Shown: in pieces, positions 16,757-25,620 of the stretch
Layout of the letters: every line of letters begins with the position of its first letter
How positions within the stretch are numbered: position 1 is the first letter of the stretch
NCBI RefSeq assembly: GCF_900114115.1
Contig: NZ_FORX01000002.1
Coordinates: 186,001-250,000, forward strand
DNA length: 64,000 nt
Source: Desulfomicrobium apsheronum
GTDB taxonomy: Bacteria > Desulfobacterota > Desulfovibrionia > Desulfovibrionales > Desulfomicrobiaceae
Direction: 5' to 3'
The notes under the pieces: model-generated
Seen by the model: only the letters and a program-made list of their open reading frames with translations
What the model was told of the DNA's origin: nothing
Databases searched by the model: none
Position numbers and translations under genes: made by a program

Positions 16757-17674
16757 ATGTATTTTGCGACCGCAGGAATTGAGGTTTCTCCTTGGCTGCC
16801 GCCCTTGGCCGCCTTCGTGGTGTCTTTTTTCACCTCCATGGGGGGTGTTTCCGGGGCTTTTCTGCTCCTACCCTTTCAAATGTCCTTTCTCGGATACACC
16901 GCGCCATCCGTCAGCGCCACGAATCACCTCTTCAACATAGTGGCCATTCCCAGCGGCGTGTACCGGTATCTCAAGGAAAGGCGCATGGTCTGGCCCCTGA
17001 CCTGGGTCGTGATCGTCGGCACTCTGCCGGGAGTCATTCTTGGAGCTGTGATCAGGGTCAACTACCTGCCTGATCCCAGAAATTTCAAGGTGTTTGCCGG
17101 ACTGGTCCTGGGTTACATCGGGTTTCGCATGGTTCGGGATCTGTTGCGGCAGAAGGAGAAGAAGTCGGAGCGCAGCTTCCGGCAGTCGGTCAGAGAATCC
17201 AGGGGAGCGGCCGGGACCGGGGAGGTCACTGTCAGGGAGTTTTCCCTGCGGTGCATCCGTTACGATTTTTCCGGAGAAACCTACTCCTGCTCGACCATGA
17301 CCATATTCATGATGAGCCTCCTCGTAGGCGTGGTCGGCGGCGTCTACGGCATTGGTGGCGGGTCCATCATCGCCCCGTTTTTTGTCTCCATCTGCGGTCT
17401 GCCGGTCTATACGGTGGCCGGGGCCGCGCTTATGGGCACTTTGGTCACGTCCGTAGCGGGTGTGGGGTTTTATCAGGTACTGGCGACTTTTCACGTCGGT
17501 CAATCCATCGCCCCCGACTGGGGACTTGGCATTCTATTCGGTCTGGGCGGCATGCTCGGCATGTACTGCGGGGCCAGATTGCAAAAGCGCGTCCCTGCCC
17601 GTCTTATCAAGGCAATGCTGTGTGTGATCATTTTGAGCACTGCACTCAAATATGTTGTGGATTTCTTCAGCTAG
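16757..17674 (+). CDS. TauE/SafE-family sulfite/anion exporter
   Basis: A membrane protein of about 305 residues with two repeats of about four membrane segments, each starting with a family motif: FFTSMGGVSGAFLLLPFQ in the first half and GVVGGVYGIGGGSIIAPFF in the second. A hydrophilic loop of about 70 residues joins the halves. TauE/SafE proteins are thought to export sulfite, sulfoacetate or related organosulfur anions. I chose the ATG at 16757 because the mature family similarity begins there; an in-frame ATG at 16667 would add 30 residues that look unrelated. A terminator follows the gene. Confidence 0.85.
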   Translation: MYFATAGIEVSPWLPPLAAFVVSFFTSMGGVSGAFLLLPFQMSFLGYTAPSVSATNHLFNIVAIPSGVYRYLKERRMVWPLTWVVIVGTLPGVILGAVIRVNYLPDPRNFKVFAGLVLGYIGFRMVRDLLRQKEKKSERSFRQSVRESRGAAGTGEVTVREFSLRCIRYDFSGETYSCSTMTIFMMSLLVGVVGGVYGIGGGSIIAPFFVSICGLPVYTVAGAALMGTLVTSVAGVGFYQVLATFHVGQSIAPDWGLGILFGLGGMLGMYCGARLQKRVPARLIKAMLCVIILSTALKYVVDFFS

Positions 17675-17704
17675 ACTTCTCCATACCCGTGCTTTAACCT
17701 GTCA

Positions 17705-17740
17705 GCAGGTCATGCTCCATTTGAGCATGGCCTGCTTTTT
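17705..17740 (+). terminator. Terminator after the TauE/SafE gene
   Basis: GCAGGTCATGCTC (17705-17717) pairs with GAGCATGGCCTGC (17723-17735) except for one T/G position, followed by five T. Confidence 0.85.
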
Positions 17741-17843
17741 CATTACATGGCGGCATGTTGCAGAGAGTCTCTTGCACAGGGCAAGGCATAGATGACAATT
17801 TTGGGAACTCCGGCATGCGGCAAAATACGTTTCGAGGACTTTC

Positions 17844-19844
17844 ATGAGTGTCGAGATCCCCATATTGACCGATGTGGTCATGATTTTTGGCCTGTCCAGC
17901 GCCGTGATCATCGCCAGTCACCGTTTTCGCATTCCCCCGGTGATAGGCTTCCTGCTCACGGGTGTCTTGGCGGGGCCTTATGGTCTCGGCCTTGTCGGGG
18001 CCGAGCACGAAGTCGAGATGTTCGCCGAGGTAGGGGTCATCCTCCTGCTCTTCGTCATCGGCATGGAGCTGTCCCTGGAGGAACTGCAGCGTCTGAAGAA
18101 GCCGGTGTTCGTGGGCGGCGCGGCCCAGGTCCTGCTGACCGTCGCAGTTTTCGAGCTGCCTTTCATGGTCTTCGGGGTGGGCCTGGGCAAGGCCATCTTC
18201 ATCGGCTTCCTGGCCGCCCTGTCGAGCACGGCCATCGTGCTCAAGCTCCTGGCCGAGAAGGCCCAGCTGGGCGCCCCCCACGGACGCATCTCCCTGGGCA
18301 TGCTCATCTTTCAGGATGTGGCCGTGGTGCCCATGATGCTGCTTGTCCCCCTGCTGGCCGGCGTAGCGGGCAATCCCTGGATGTCCCTGGGCGAGATGGC
18401 GATCAAGGCGGCACTGGTCGGTGGTGTGCTTATCGTGGCGGCCCGGAAGCTGATTCCCCGCATTCTCGAGGCCGTCATCCGTACGCGCAGCCGCGAACTT
18501 TTCCTCATGACCACCCTGGGACTGTGCTTCGCCATCGCCCTGCTGACGTCGAGCGTGGGCCTGTCCCTGTCCCTGGGCGCCTTCCTGGCGGGGCTCATCA
18601 TGAGCGAGTCGGAGTACAGCCACTCGGCCCTGGAGGGGGTACTGCCCTTCCGCGACGTGTTCACGAGCGTCTTCTTCGTATCCATCGGCATGCTCCTGGA
18701 CCCGTCCTTCGTGCTGGCCCACCTGCCGCAGGTTCTCGGCCTGACCGGGGCCATCCTCGTGCTCAAGGGCGCCCTGGCCGCCGTGGCCGGCAGGTTGCTG
18801 GGATATCCCTGGCATGTGGCCATCCTCGGAGGGCTGTGCCTGTGTCAGATCGGCGAGTTCTCCTTCGTTCTGGCCGGTGTAGGCATGGGCAGCAAGTTGC
18901 TCACCCCTTCGGAATATCAATACTTTCTGGCTGTGGCCATCATGACCATGGCCGTCACGCCTTTCCTCATCGCGGCCGTGCCGGCCATCTCGGAACGCCT
19001 GATCAGAATCATGCCCCCGGGTCTGAAGACCGCCCCGCCGAAGGAGGCCGAGGAGGACATGAGCGACCATCTCGTCATCGCCGGTTTTGGCCTCGGCGGG
19101 AAGCACCTGGCCAGGGCCGCCAGGGCGGCGGGCATCCGCTATGTCGTCCTGGAAATGAACCCGGACACCGTGCGCCGCGAACAGGCCAGGGGCGAGCCCA
19201 TCCTTTACGGAGACGCGTCCCAGGGGGCGGTGCTGGAGCACATCGGCGTGTCCCGGGCCCGCATACTGGCCGTGGTCATCTCGGATCCTGCCGCCATCGG
19301 GCGCATCGTGGCCACTGCCCGGGCCCACAACCCGGCACTGCACATCGTCGTGCGCACCCGCTTCGTCAGCGAGATCGAGCCGCTCATGCAACTGGGGGCG
19401 CAGGAAGTGGTGGCCGAGGAGTACGAGACCTCGGTGGAGATGTTCATTCGCGTGCTGTCTACGTATCTGGTGCCCAAGCCGGATATCGAACGGTTCGTTC
19501 GCGAGATAAGAGCCGAGGGTTACGGAATGCTCAGACGGTCCATGCTCAACACGGTCGACGCTTGCAGTCTGGAGGGGACGTGCTCCACCTTTGGGGCGAC
19601 AGTGCTTGTCGTTGCTCCGGGGGCTTTTGTGGCGGGGAAGAGTCTGATCGATTCCAAACTACGCAAGGAGCATGGGTTGACCGTGGTTGCTGTGCAACGG
19701 GCCGGAAAAACACAGATCAATCCGGATCCCCAGTGGATTTTCATGGTCGGGGATCGGGTGCATGTATTTGGTGAACAGGCGTTGATCGCCGAGAAGTCCG
19801 ATCTTTTTATCGGGAAAAATCACGATTCGGGGGCTGCGGCTTGA
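17844..19844 (+). CDS. CPA2-family cation:proton antiporter with TrkA-N and TrkA-C domains (KefB-like)
   Basis: A 666-residue antiporter. The first 390 residues hold about 12 membrane segments with the CPA2 pattern (PPVIGFLLTGVLAGP near the start, FLAALSSTAIVLKLLAEK, QDVAVVP). A cytoplasmic TrkA-N Rossmann domain follows at about 410-530, with the nucleotide motif GFGLGG and an acidic residue about 20 positions later. A TrkA-C domain ends the protein. It should exchange K+ or Na+ for protons under control of a bound nucleotide. It stands alone between a terminator and the DUF1538-PII operon. Confidence 0.9.
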   Translation: MSVEIPILTDVVMIFGLSSAVIIASHRFRIPPVIGFLLTGVLAGPYGLGLVGAEHEVEMFAEVGVILLLFVIGMELSLEELQRLKKPVFVGGAAQVLLTVAVFELPFMVFGVGLGKAIFIGFLAALSSTAIVLKLLAEKAQLGAPHGRISLGMLIFQDVAVVPMMLLVPLLAGVAGNPWMSLGEMAIKAALVGGVLIVAARKLIPRILEAVIRTRSRELFLMTTLGLCFAIALLTSSVGLSLSLGAFLAGLIMSESEYSHSALEGVLPFRDVFTSVFFVSIGMLLDPSFVLAHLPQVLGLTGAILVLKGALAAVAGRLLGYPWHVAILGGLCLCQIGEFSFVLAGVGMGSKLLTPSEYQYFLAVAIMTMAVTPFLIAAVPAISERLIRIMPPGLKTAPPKEAEEDMSDHLVIAGFGLGGKHLARAARAAGIRYVVLEMNPDTVRREQARGEPILYGDASQGAVLEHIGVSRARILAVVISDPAAIGRIVATARAHNPALHIVVRTRFVSEIEPLMQLGAQEVVAEEYETSVEMFIRVLSTYLVPKPDIERFVREIRAEGYGMLRRSMLNTVDACSLEGTCSTFGATVLVVAPGAFVAGKSLIDSKLRKEHGLTVVAVQRAGKTQINPDPQWIFMVGDRVHVFGEQALIAEKSDLFIGKNHDSGAAA

Positions 19845-19954
19845 ACTGGAGGATTGTTTGTGTAAAATTCAACAAGTGTGTCAATGCATAGTTGTTTGCC
19901 TCTTGCCTGGATGGAGGCGACTCTTCCACCAACAAAGCATGGTCGAGCCCTGAC

Positions 19955-20650
19955 ATGAACAAAGAAGCCGCTCATTTGTTGCGCGAGGTCACCTTTGCGG
20001 TTCTGCCCGTCAGTCTCATCGTCTGCGTGCTGCAACTGACGTTGCTGCATATGCCCTGGGATGTGTTCGCCCGTTTTGCATTGGGGGCGTTATTCGTGGG
20101 CTGTGGTCTCTTTCTTTTTCTTCTTGGTGTAAAAATCGGTCTTTTGCCCATGGGTGAAATGATCGGTGCGGAGCTCCCCAAAAGCGGATCTGTAAAATAC
20201 CTTGTGTTCATGTCTTTTCTTCTTGGGACTGCGATCACTGTTGCAGAACCCGACGTGCGTGTTCTGGCTCACCAGGTTGATTTCGTCTCCGCAGGGTTGA
20301 TTTCGCGCAATATACTCGTTTTTGTGGTCGCGCTAAGCGTTGGAATCTGCGTGGGTGGAGCCGTGCTGCGGATTGTGCTGGGTGTGCCTATCGTGAAGGT
20401 GCTGGTGGGCGGGTATGCAGTCATCCTGGCGTTGTCCTTTTTTACACCGGAGAGCTTTCTGCCCATCGCCTACGATGCCGGTGGCGTTACCACCGGGCCA
20501 GTCACGGTTCCCTTCATCATTGCCTTGGGACTTGGCACGGTCGGGGTGTTGCGGGGCAAGAATTCCTTCAGCGACGGCTTTGGTCTCGTGGGTCTTGCAT
20601 CCATTGGGCCGGTCATAGGAGTCATGATTCTGGGGATGATTTACGGATGA
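19955..20650 (+). CDS. DUF1538 family integral membrane protein (first copy)
   Basis: A 231-residue hydrophobic protein with about seven membrane segments and the DUF1538 signature AYDAGGVTTGPVTVPF near residue 172, plus the repeat-like TAITVAEPDVRVLA earlier. The function of the family is not established; the buried Gly-, Asp- and Glu-containing motifs suggest a channel or transporter. The next gene is a paralogue and the third encodes a PII protein, with ATGA and TGATG junctions. The ATG at 19955 is preferred; a TTG at 19892 would add a non-hydrophobic leader. The ribosome binding site is weak, so the start is uncertain. Confidence 0.8.
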   Translation: MNKEAAHLLREVTFAVLPVSLIVCVLQLTLLHMPWDVFARFALGALFVGCGLFLFLLGVKIGLLPMGEMIGAELPKSGSVKYLVFMSFLLGTAITVAEPDVRVLAHQVDFVSAGLISRNILVFVVALSVGICVGGAVLRIVLGVPIVKVLVGGYAVILALSFFTPESFLPIAYDAGGVTTGPVTVPFIIALGLGTVGVLRGKNSFSDGFGLVGLASIGPVIGVMILGMIYG

Positions 20651-21372
20651 ACATTATCTTGGAATTCCTGAATTTCAGGCATGTGGCAATGGAACTGTTC
20701 ATTGCCTTTGCTCCCTTGGTGCTTTTTTTTGCCTACATGCAGCACCGCTCGTTGCGTTTGCCCAGATCCTACGTGCTGCGACTGCTAAAAGGCGTGATCT
20801 TGTCCTATGTCGGGCTGGTCCTGTTTCTGCAGGGCGTGACCCAAGGTTTTTTGCCTGCAGGGACCGAAATCGGTCGTATAATCGGCGGAGCGCCATGGCG
20901 CTGGGCGCTGGTTCCGTTGGGATTCTTTTTTGGTCTTGCGGCCACGGCGGCGGAACCGGCTGTGCGCGTCCTGGCTATCGAGATGGAGAAGGCATCGGGT
21001 GGTTCGGTCGGTCAGAAACCCGTTTTGGTTACGCTCTCTCTGGGAGTAGGGATTTTCGTGGCGTTGGCCATGTTTAAGCTCCTGGCAGGAATTTCGATTC
21101 TCTGGTTCGTGGTGCCGGGATACGTTCTGGCCTTGGTCATGACCCGATTCTCCACGCCTTCCTTCATTTCTGCGGCCTTTGACGCCGGAGGCGTGGCCAC
21201 CGGTCCCATGACCGTGACCTTTGTCATGGCCATTGCCTTGGGTGCGGCCGGAGCCTTGGAGGGAAGGGACGCGGTGGCCGACGGTTTTGGACTCATAGCC
21301 CTGGTCGCCCTGGCGCCTATTCTCTCCGTAATGGCTCTGGGCATTTTATATTCCCGAAAAAGGAGTGGCTGA
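20647..21372 (+). CDS. DUF1538 family integral membrane protein (second copy)
   Basis: A 241-residue paralogue of the preceding protein, with the matching motifs AATAAEPAVRVLA and AFDAGGVATGPMTVTF. The ATG overlaps the upstream stop as ATGA. Two half-sized members encoded side by side suggest a heterodimer equivalent to the fused two-domain DUF1538 proteins known elsewhere. The stop overlaps the start of the PII gene by one base, which strengthens the case for a PII-controlled membrane complex. Confidence 0.8.
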   Translation: MNIILEFLNFRHVAMELFIAFAPLVLFFAYMQHRSLRLPRSYVLRLLKGVILSYVGLVLFLQGVTQGFLPAGTEIGRIIGGAPWRWALVPLGFFFGLAATAAEPAVRVLAIEMEKASGGSVGQKPVLVTLSLGVGIFVALAMFKLLAGISILWFVVPGYVLALVMTRFSTPSFISAAFDAGGVATGPMTVTFVMAIALGAAGALEGRDAVADGFGLIALVALAPILSVMALGILYSRKRSG

Positions 21373-21710
21373 TGAACATACTGGAAGATTTTGACTGCAT
21401 CGTGACCATCGTGAACAAGGGACACTGCGATCCCGTCGTGGACGCCTCCCGCAAGGCTGGCGCCGAGGGCGGGACCATCATTTTCGGGCGTGGCACGGGC
21501 ATCAGGGACGTCAAATCCATCTTGGGCCTCGCCATAGATCCGGAGAAGGAGATCATTTTGACTCTGGTGAAATCGGAAATAAGCTTGCATGTTCTCAAAG
21601 CCATCGTTGACGCGGGCAATTTGGAGCGGCCAGGCACGGGAATCGCCTTTATTCTTCCGGTCAAGGGTGTGGCCGGGATATGTCATTTAAACTGTCCGCC
21701 GCTCACGTGA
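21372..21710 (+). CDS. PII-family regulatory protein
   Basis: A 112-residue PII-like protein. It has the ferredoxin-like pattern: an N-terminal strand DCIVTIVNKG, then the segment GAEGGTIIFGRGTGI in place of a classical T-loop, KEIILTLVKSE, and a C-terminal GIAFILPVKGVAG. It lacks the classical uridylylated Tyr-bearing T-loop motif of GlnB/GlnK and belongs to a divergent branch. PII proteins bind nucleotides and gate membrane transporters, as GlnK does for AmtB. Here the partners should be the two DUF1538 proteins encoded immediately upstream. Confidence 0.85.
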   Translation: MNILEDFDCIVTIVNKGHCDPVVDASRKAGAEGGTIIFGRGTGIRDVKSILGLAIDPEKEIILTLVKSEISLHVLKAIVDAGNLERPGTGIAFILPVKGVAGICHLNCPPLT

Positions 21711-21761
21711 ACCGGAGTTGTCGCAATATTTTGTTCGATCAGGAGTACGACAGGAGAGATT

Positions 21762-21926
21762 ATGTTTCTGGTTGAAATGATGCGTAGACTTATTTCCCAG
21801 GTCCGGGTCTGTCCGCATTGCGGGCACAGGCAGTCTGCCCAGCCTGGCGATAAGCGCCGGGAACGCTGCGAGAAATGCGGCGCGCCCTTGCCGCCCCCCA
21901 AGGACAAGGATGGCGGTCGGGTTTGA
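21762..21926 (+). CDS. Small zinc-ribbon protein, 54 residues
   Basis: A short frame with a good ribosome binding site (AGGAG, 5 bases before the ATG). It encodes a basic protein with two paired-cysteine knuckles, CPHCG and CEKCG, 18 residues apart: a zinc ribbon. The C-terminus is Pro/Lys/Asp-rich. It lies 51 bases after the PII stop and before a strong terminator, so it is probably co-transcribed with the DUF1538-PII genes. No family is recognised beyond the zinc-ribbon fold, and its role is unknown. Confidence 0.65.
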   Translation: MFLVEMMRRLISQVRVCPHCGHRQSAQPGDKRRERCEKCGAPLPPPKDKDGGRV

Positions 21927-22010
21927 CTTCCGGATTTTTTTAGGAACTTGAAATTCGAATTCTGCAATTCGAGCTTTGGAATCGGCGATCGGAAGATTGG
22001 CGATGTTAAA

Positions 22011-22050
22011 AAAACGCGCTCCCTTTCATGTGCGAGGGAGCGCGTTTTTT
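22011..22050. terminator. Bidirectional terminator
   Basis: Perfect 11-bp stem ACGCGCTCCCT (22014-22024) / AGGGAGCGCGT (22035-22045), with an A-run on the left and seven T on the right. It serves the plus-strand zinc-ribbon operon and the convergent minus-strand DUF4139 gene. Confidence 0.9.
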
Positions 22051-22068
22051 TGGTGTCTCGATGGCCGT

Positions 22069-23598
22069 CTACCAGCGCCAGCCCGGATCGATGTTCAGGT
22101 CTTCGGGGGCGTCGAGCTTGAGGTCCAGGGTGATGGTCATCTCCGCGCCGGCCGCGATGGTGCTGTTCCAGGCCAGGATTTCCGGATCGTCCTCTTTCAG
22201 GGGTTCGGGCTTGGCCGTCAGTTCGAGGTTGATGCGCTCGTCGCGGGGCAGTGGGCGTGGCTCCTCGATGCGGACCTGGGCCGGGCGCTCGGCGGCATTG
22301 CGCACGGTCATGGTCCACTGTCGCAGGAAGGTCTGTTTTTGTTTGAAGATACCTTTTTCGCCCGTCTTCTTGTCCTTGAGGACGGTGGTGCAGGTCAGCA
22401 GCGGGTCCGTGCCGAAGAACACGGTCGCGTCCCGGCCGGAGAGCGAGAACTGGCGCTGATCGACCATGGCTCCGTCGATGAAGAAGAAAGCCGTGCCGGG
22501 GGGGAGTTCCTTGGGCTCGGTGAACTCGGCCCTGGCCTGCACGAAGGCCTTGGAATCGAGACTGGGCCGGATGAGGTGCGTGAAGGTGACCGGCCAGGCG
22601 TCGCGCTCGATCTCAAGGATGCGGGTGTCTCCGGCCGGTACCGATTTCTTGCCCATGTCCCAGGCGGCGTAGGTGCTGTGCCGGACCTGCACGGGCTCCG
22701 GAGGAGCTTCCGCGAGCATTTCCTCGTTTGCGGCATCGGAGCGCATGGACATCATGGGCGCTCCGGCCATGGCCTTGCGGAAGACGCGCAGCGGCCCGAT
22801 TTCCCAGGGAGGGAGGCTAGAGGGCTCGGCCTGGATTTGTGGCTGCATGGTTGCCAGAAAAAGCCGCACGTCGCTCCAGTCCTGTCCCGAACGCTGCCAG
22901 ACCTTGGCCTGCCAGGAAAAATCGATGCTCTTGCGGGCCGGGGAGGCTTCCAGGCGATACATGGGGGTCCAGCCGCAGTCACGCAGGGTGTAGGAGTAGG
23001 ACAGTTCCTTGGGTGCCGCGCCCGCGACCAGGACGCGGACTTCCCATACCGTGCGGCCCTTGCCCGCCGTGTCGGCGATCTCTTTTTCCACCCAGACTAT
23101 CCTTGCCTCCAACTCCTCCAGGCGCGGCGTCAGGGCCTGGGCCTTGGCCGTGTCCTCGCGCAGGGCCTTGCCCATCTCCTCAGCCAGTTCTCGCAGCGCC
23201 GCCACGGTCTGTTCGCCGGGCTTGGTCTGGGCCTTCCAGAAGGCGATGCGTCCGCGCACGCCTTCCAGTTCGGACAGGACCGCGTCCCGCTCCGTTTTCA
23301 ATTCAGCCAGGCGACGGTTGAGCGGTTCAAGGGCGCTTTGATTCTTTTCCTGACGGGTTTTCCAGGCCAGGTCCGCGATGGTTCCTTTTTCCGCCAGCTT
23401 GCCAAATCGCAGGCTGGCCGGGTCGGCCTGACTGGGTAGGACCAGCGTGCAGGACGACAGTCCCGCTTCGCCGGACTCCACCGTCACCGCCGAGACTTCC
23501 TCGACCTGGGCGGAACCCGGAAAGAGCGTCACCTGGGTCGGCGCGGCCCAGGCCCAAAGGGGAAAGAGAAGCATGAGCGCGGTCAGAATTCTGGTCAT
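22069..23598 (-). CDS. DUF4139 / mucoidy-inhibitor MuiA-like secreted protein
   Basis: A 509-residue exported protein. A Sec signal peptide (ALMLLFPLWAWAA, cleaved near residue 18) is followed by a DUF4140-type N-terminal domain, a coiled-coil region rich in Glu, Lys and Leu (about 95-175), and a C-terminal DUF4139 beta-rich domain with YTLRDCGWTPMYRLEA. The family is widespread, but its molecular role is not settled. The start at 23598 follows AGGAGG; the open frame continues upstream to 24021 only as antisense of the next gene and is rejected. Confidence 0.85.
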   Translation of the reverse strand: MTRILTALMLLFPLWAWAAPTQVTLFPGSAQVEEVSAVTVESGEAGLSSCTLVLPSQADPASLRFGKLAEKGTIADLAWKTRQEKNQSALEPLNRRLAELKTERDAVLSELEGVRGRIAFWKAQTKPGEQTVAALRELAEEMGKALREDTAKAQALTPRLEELEARIVWVEKEIADTAGKGRTVWEVRVLVAGAAPKELSYSYTLRDCGWTPMYRLEASPARKSIDFSWQAKVWQRSGQDWSDVRLFLATMQPQIQAEPSSLPPWEIGPLRVFRKAMAGAPMMSMRSDAANEEMLAEAPPEPVQVRHSTYAAWDMGKKSVPAGDTRILEIERDAWPVTFTHLIRPSLDSKAFVQARAEFTEPKELPPGTAFFFIDGAMVDQRQFSLSGRDATVFFGTDPLLTCTTVLKDKKTGEKGIFKQKQTFLRQWTMTVRNAAERPAQVRIEEPRPLPRDERINLELTAKPEPLKEDDPEILAWNSTIAAGAEMTITLDLKLDAPEDLNIDPGWRW

Positions 23599-23611
23599 GT
23601 ATCCTCCTGCG

Positions 23612-23639
23612 TAAAAAAAGGCCAACCCGAGGGTTGGCC
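23612..23639 (-). terminator. Terminator of the CoADR-rhodanese gene
   Basis: Perfect 9-bp stem GGCCAACCC / GGGTTGGCC (23620-23628, 23631-23639) with a 2-base loop, followed on the minus strand by seven T. It separates the CoADR-like gene from the DUF4139 gene. Confidence 0.9.
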
Positions 23640-23647
23640 GTGTATTT

Positions 23648-25366
23648 TCAATCTTCCTGGCTGGGGTCGAATCCGAGCTGCTTGATGAAGCCCATGCCGC
23701 CCTGCAGGTTGACCGGCTCCAGAAAACCGGCGTTCCGCAGGATGACCTGGGATTCGTATGATCTACCGCCGGTGTTGCACAGCAGCACGATCTTCTTGTC
23801 CTTTGGAATTTCGTCCAGCCTGTTGCGGATTTGTCCCTGAGGGATGTTTTTCCAGAATTCCGGGTGCTTGCTGACAAAAGGCTCGGCATTGCCCCATTCG
23901 CGGGTGTCGATGCACAGCAGGTTTTCGCTGACGCGGTTCTCCCAGAGCTTGGCGAATTCGACAGGCTGAAGCGGGACGTTCCTGCCCACCAGGATGTTTT
24001 CGGCGGTGTTGGCCGCGGCATTCAAAACGTCCATGGCCGAGCCGAAGGGCGGGGCGTAGGCCATCTCCAGGCTGGACACGTCGCGCAGGGTCGGACGGAA
24101 CTTGAGGATGGCGGCCATGGTGTCGATGCGGCCCTTGAGCGAATCGCCGTTCTGGCAGGCGCCCTGCAATCCGAGGACCCGGCCGGAACGGCGCTCGACG
24201 ACAATCTCCAGGCTGACCATGTCGCGCTTGGGATAGAAGTGGGAGTGGTCGCTCATGATGACGTGGGTGCTGAAGGCGTCGAAGCCCTCGCGCAGGGCCA
24301 CGGGCAGGGACAGGCCGGTGCCCGAGAAGGCGTAATCGAAGAGTTTGATGATGAATGTGCCGACCACGCCATCGAAGGTTTCCCTGCCACCAGCGACATT
24401 GGTGCCGATGATGCGCCCCTGGCTGTTGGCCAGGGAGCCCAGCGGATAGTAGCCGATCTTGCCCGTGACGATGTTTTCGATGACCACGCAGTCGCCGCCG
24501 GCGTAAACATCCGGGTCGGAGGTCTGCATGGTCTTGGAGACGATGATGCCGCCGCGCTCGGAGCAGGACAGTCCGGCTTCCCGGGCCAGGCTGTCGTTGG
24601 GCACGACGCCCACGGCCAGGATGACCAGATCCGCGTCGATGGTGCGTTTGTTGGTTACCACGCGCGTGACCTTGCCGTCTTCGCCCTCGATGGCCTGGAC
24701 CATTTCCGAGGTGTGGACGGTGACGTCGTTTTCCGCGAGATGCTTTTCGGCGATGGTGGCCATGGCCTTGCTCATGAAGCCGGGCATGATCTGGTCCGCC
24801 ACTTCGATGACCGTGGTATCGATGCCCCACATGTCCGCGAAGGACTCCGCCATTTCCAGACCGATGAAGCCTCCACCAACGATGACGGCCGACCCGACGC
24901 TGCCGCTGGCCACCTGCTCCTTGATGCGGATGGCTTCGCCCAGGGTGCTCACGGTGAAGACGTTGCCCAGTTCGCGTCCGGGGATGGGCAGTTTGCGGGG
25001 CGTGCTGCCCATGCCCAGGACCAGCTTGTCGTAGGGCAGCGTGGTCTGCGTGCCGTCCTTGGCCTGGACCAGGACAGTCTTGGCCTTGCGGTCGATGGAC
25101 AGCGCCCTGGTCTCGGTCATGACCTTGAAGTCCTTGCAATCCTGAAAGAACTGCTCGTCACGGACCATGTGAAAGCTTGTTTCCTGCAACTGCTGATGAT
25201 CGCTGACGTCTCCCGAAACATAATAGGGGATTCCGCAGCCGCCGTAGGAGATGAGTTTACTGGCGTCGACCAGGGTCACTTCGGCATCAGGCGCCACGCG
25301 TTTGATGCGGCATGCGGCCTTTGGCCCGAGAGCCACGCCACCGATGACAACGACTTTGAGAGACAT
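23648..25366 (-). CDS. FAD-dependent CoA-disulfide-reductase-like enzyme fused to rhodanese
   Basis: A 572-residue flavoprotein of the pyridine nucleotide-disulfide family. The FAD motif is VVIGGVALGPKAA at the N-terminus. The single redox-active Cys lies in SYGGCGIPYYVSG (about residue 44), typical of CoA-disulfide reductase, NADH oxidase and NADH-dependent persulfide reductase. The NAD(P)H motif is VIVGGGFIGLEMA (about 151-163). A C-terminal rhodanese domain (about 455-565) carries its own catalytic Cys in LLCNTGGRSYESQ. This fusion matches NADH-dependent persulfide/polysulfide reductases, so sulfane-sulfur reduction is the likely job. A terminator follows. Confidence 0.88.
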   Translation of the reverse strand: MSLKVVVIGGVALGPKAACRIKRVAPDAEVTLVDASKLISYGGCGIPYYVSGDVSDHQQLQETSFHMVRDEQFFQDCKDFKVMTETRALSIDRKAKTVLVQAKDGTQTTLPYDKLVLGMGSTPRKLPIPGRELGNVFTVSTLGEAIRIKEQVASGSVGSAVIVGGGFIGLEMAESFADMWGIDTTVIEVADQIMPGFMSKAMATIAEKHLAENDVTVHTSEMVQAIEGEDGKVTRVVTNKRTIDADLVILAVGVVPNDSLAREAGLSCSERGGIIVSKTMQTSDPDVYAGGDCVVIENIVTGKIGYYPLGSLANSQGRIIGTNVAGGRETFDGVVGTFIIKLFDYAFSGTGLSLPVALREGFDAFSTHVIMSDHSHFYPKRDMVSLEIVVERRSGRVLGLQGACQNGDSLKGRIDTMAAILKFRPTLRDVSSLEMAYAPPFGSAMDVLNAAANTAENILVGRNVPLQPVEFAKLWENRVSENLLCIDTREWGNAEPFVSKHPEFWKNIPQGQIRNRLDEIPKDKKIVLLCNTGGRSYESQVILRNAGFLEPVNLQGGMGFIKQLGFDPSQED

Positions 25367-25570
25367 GAAAACTCCTTGAAATTAAATATGTTGATAGTAA
25401 AAAAATAGGAGTTGTTTTGGAAAAAACATGCTTTGGGTAATATATTTCGCCCGGGAGCGGTAGTGGAAAAATGCATTGGAAACGGCCGACCCGGAGCGTG
25501 CGCTTCCGTGCGATATGCCGTGGATCACGGGCAGTATTGAGACTTGCTTTTAGCGAACGCGGCATTAATA

Positions 25571-25620
25571 GTCGCCTGCAAAGGAGACGGTCGCCTGCAA
25601 ACAAAGGGACGGTCCCCATC
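25571..25620. repeat. Short repeats in the 25.4-25.7 kb gap
   Basis: GTCGCCTGCAAA occurs twice (25571-25582 and 25590-25601), and GGGACGGTCCCC, a near-palindrome of a kind often seen in dispersed repeats, follows at about 25606-25617. The 334-base gap between the divergent CoADR-like and PC4 genes otherwise holds only the promoter region of both; no other gene is supported. Confidence 0.5.

Noticed and set aside
17694-19391. Long minus-strand open frame antisense to the antiporter
   Set aside because: Its translation is low-complexity (rich in His, Gly, Gln, Asp) and mirrors the high-GC codon pattern of the real gene.
23599-24021. N-terminal extension of the DUF4139 protein
   Set aside because: A signal peptide and AGGAGG mark the start at 23598; the extension is antisense-phase sequence of the CoADR-like gene and crosses a terminator.
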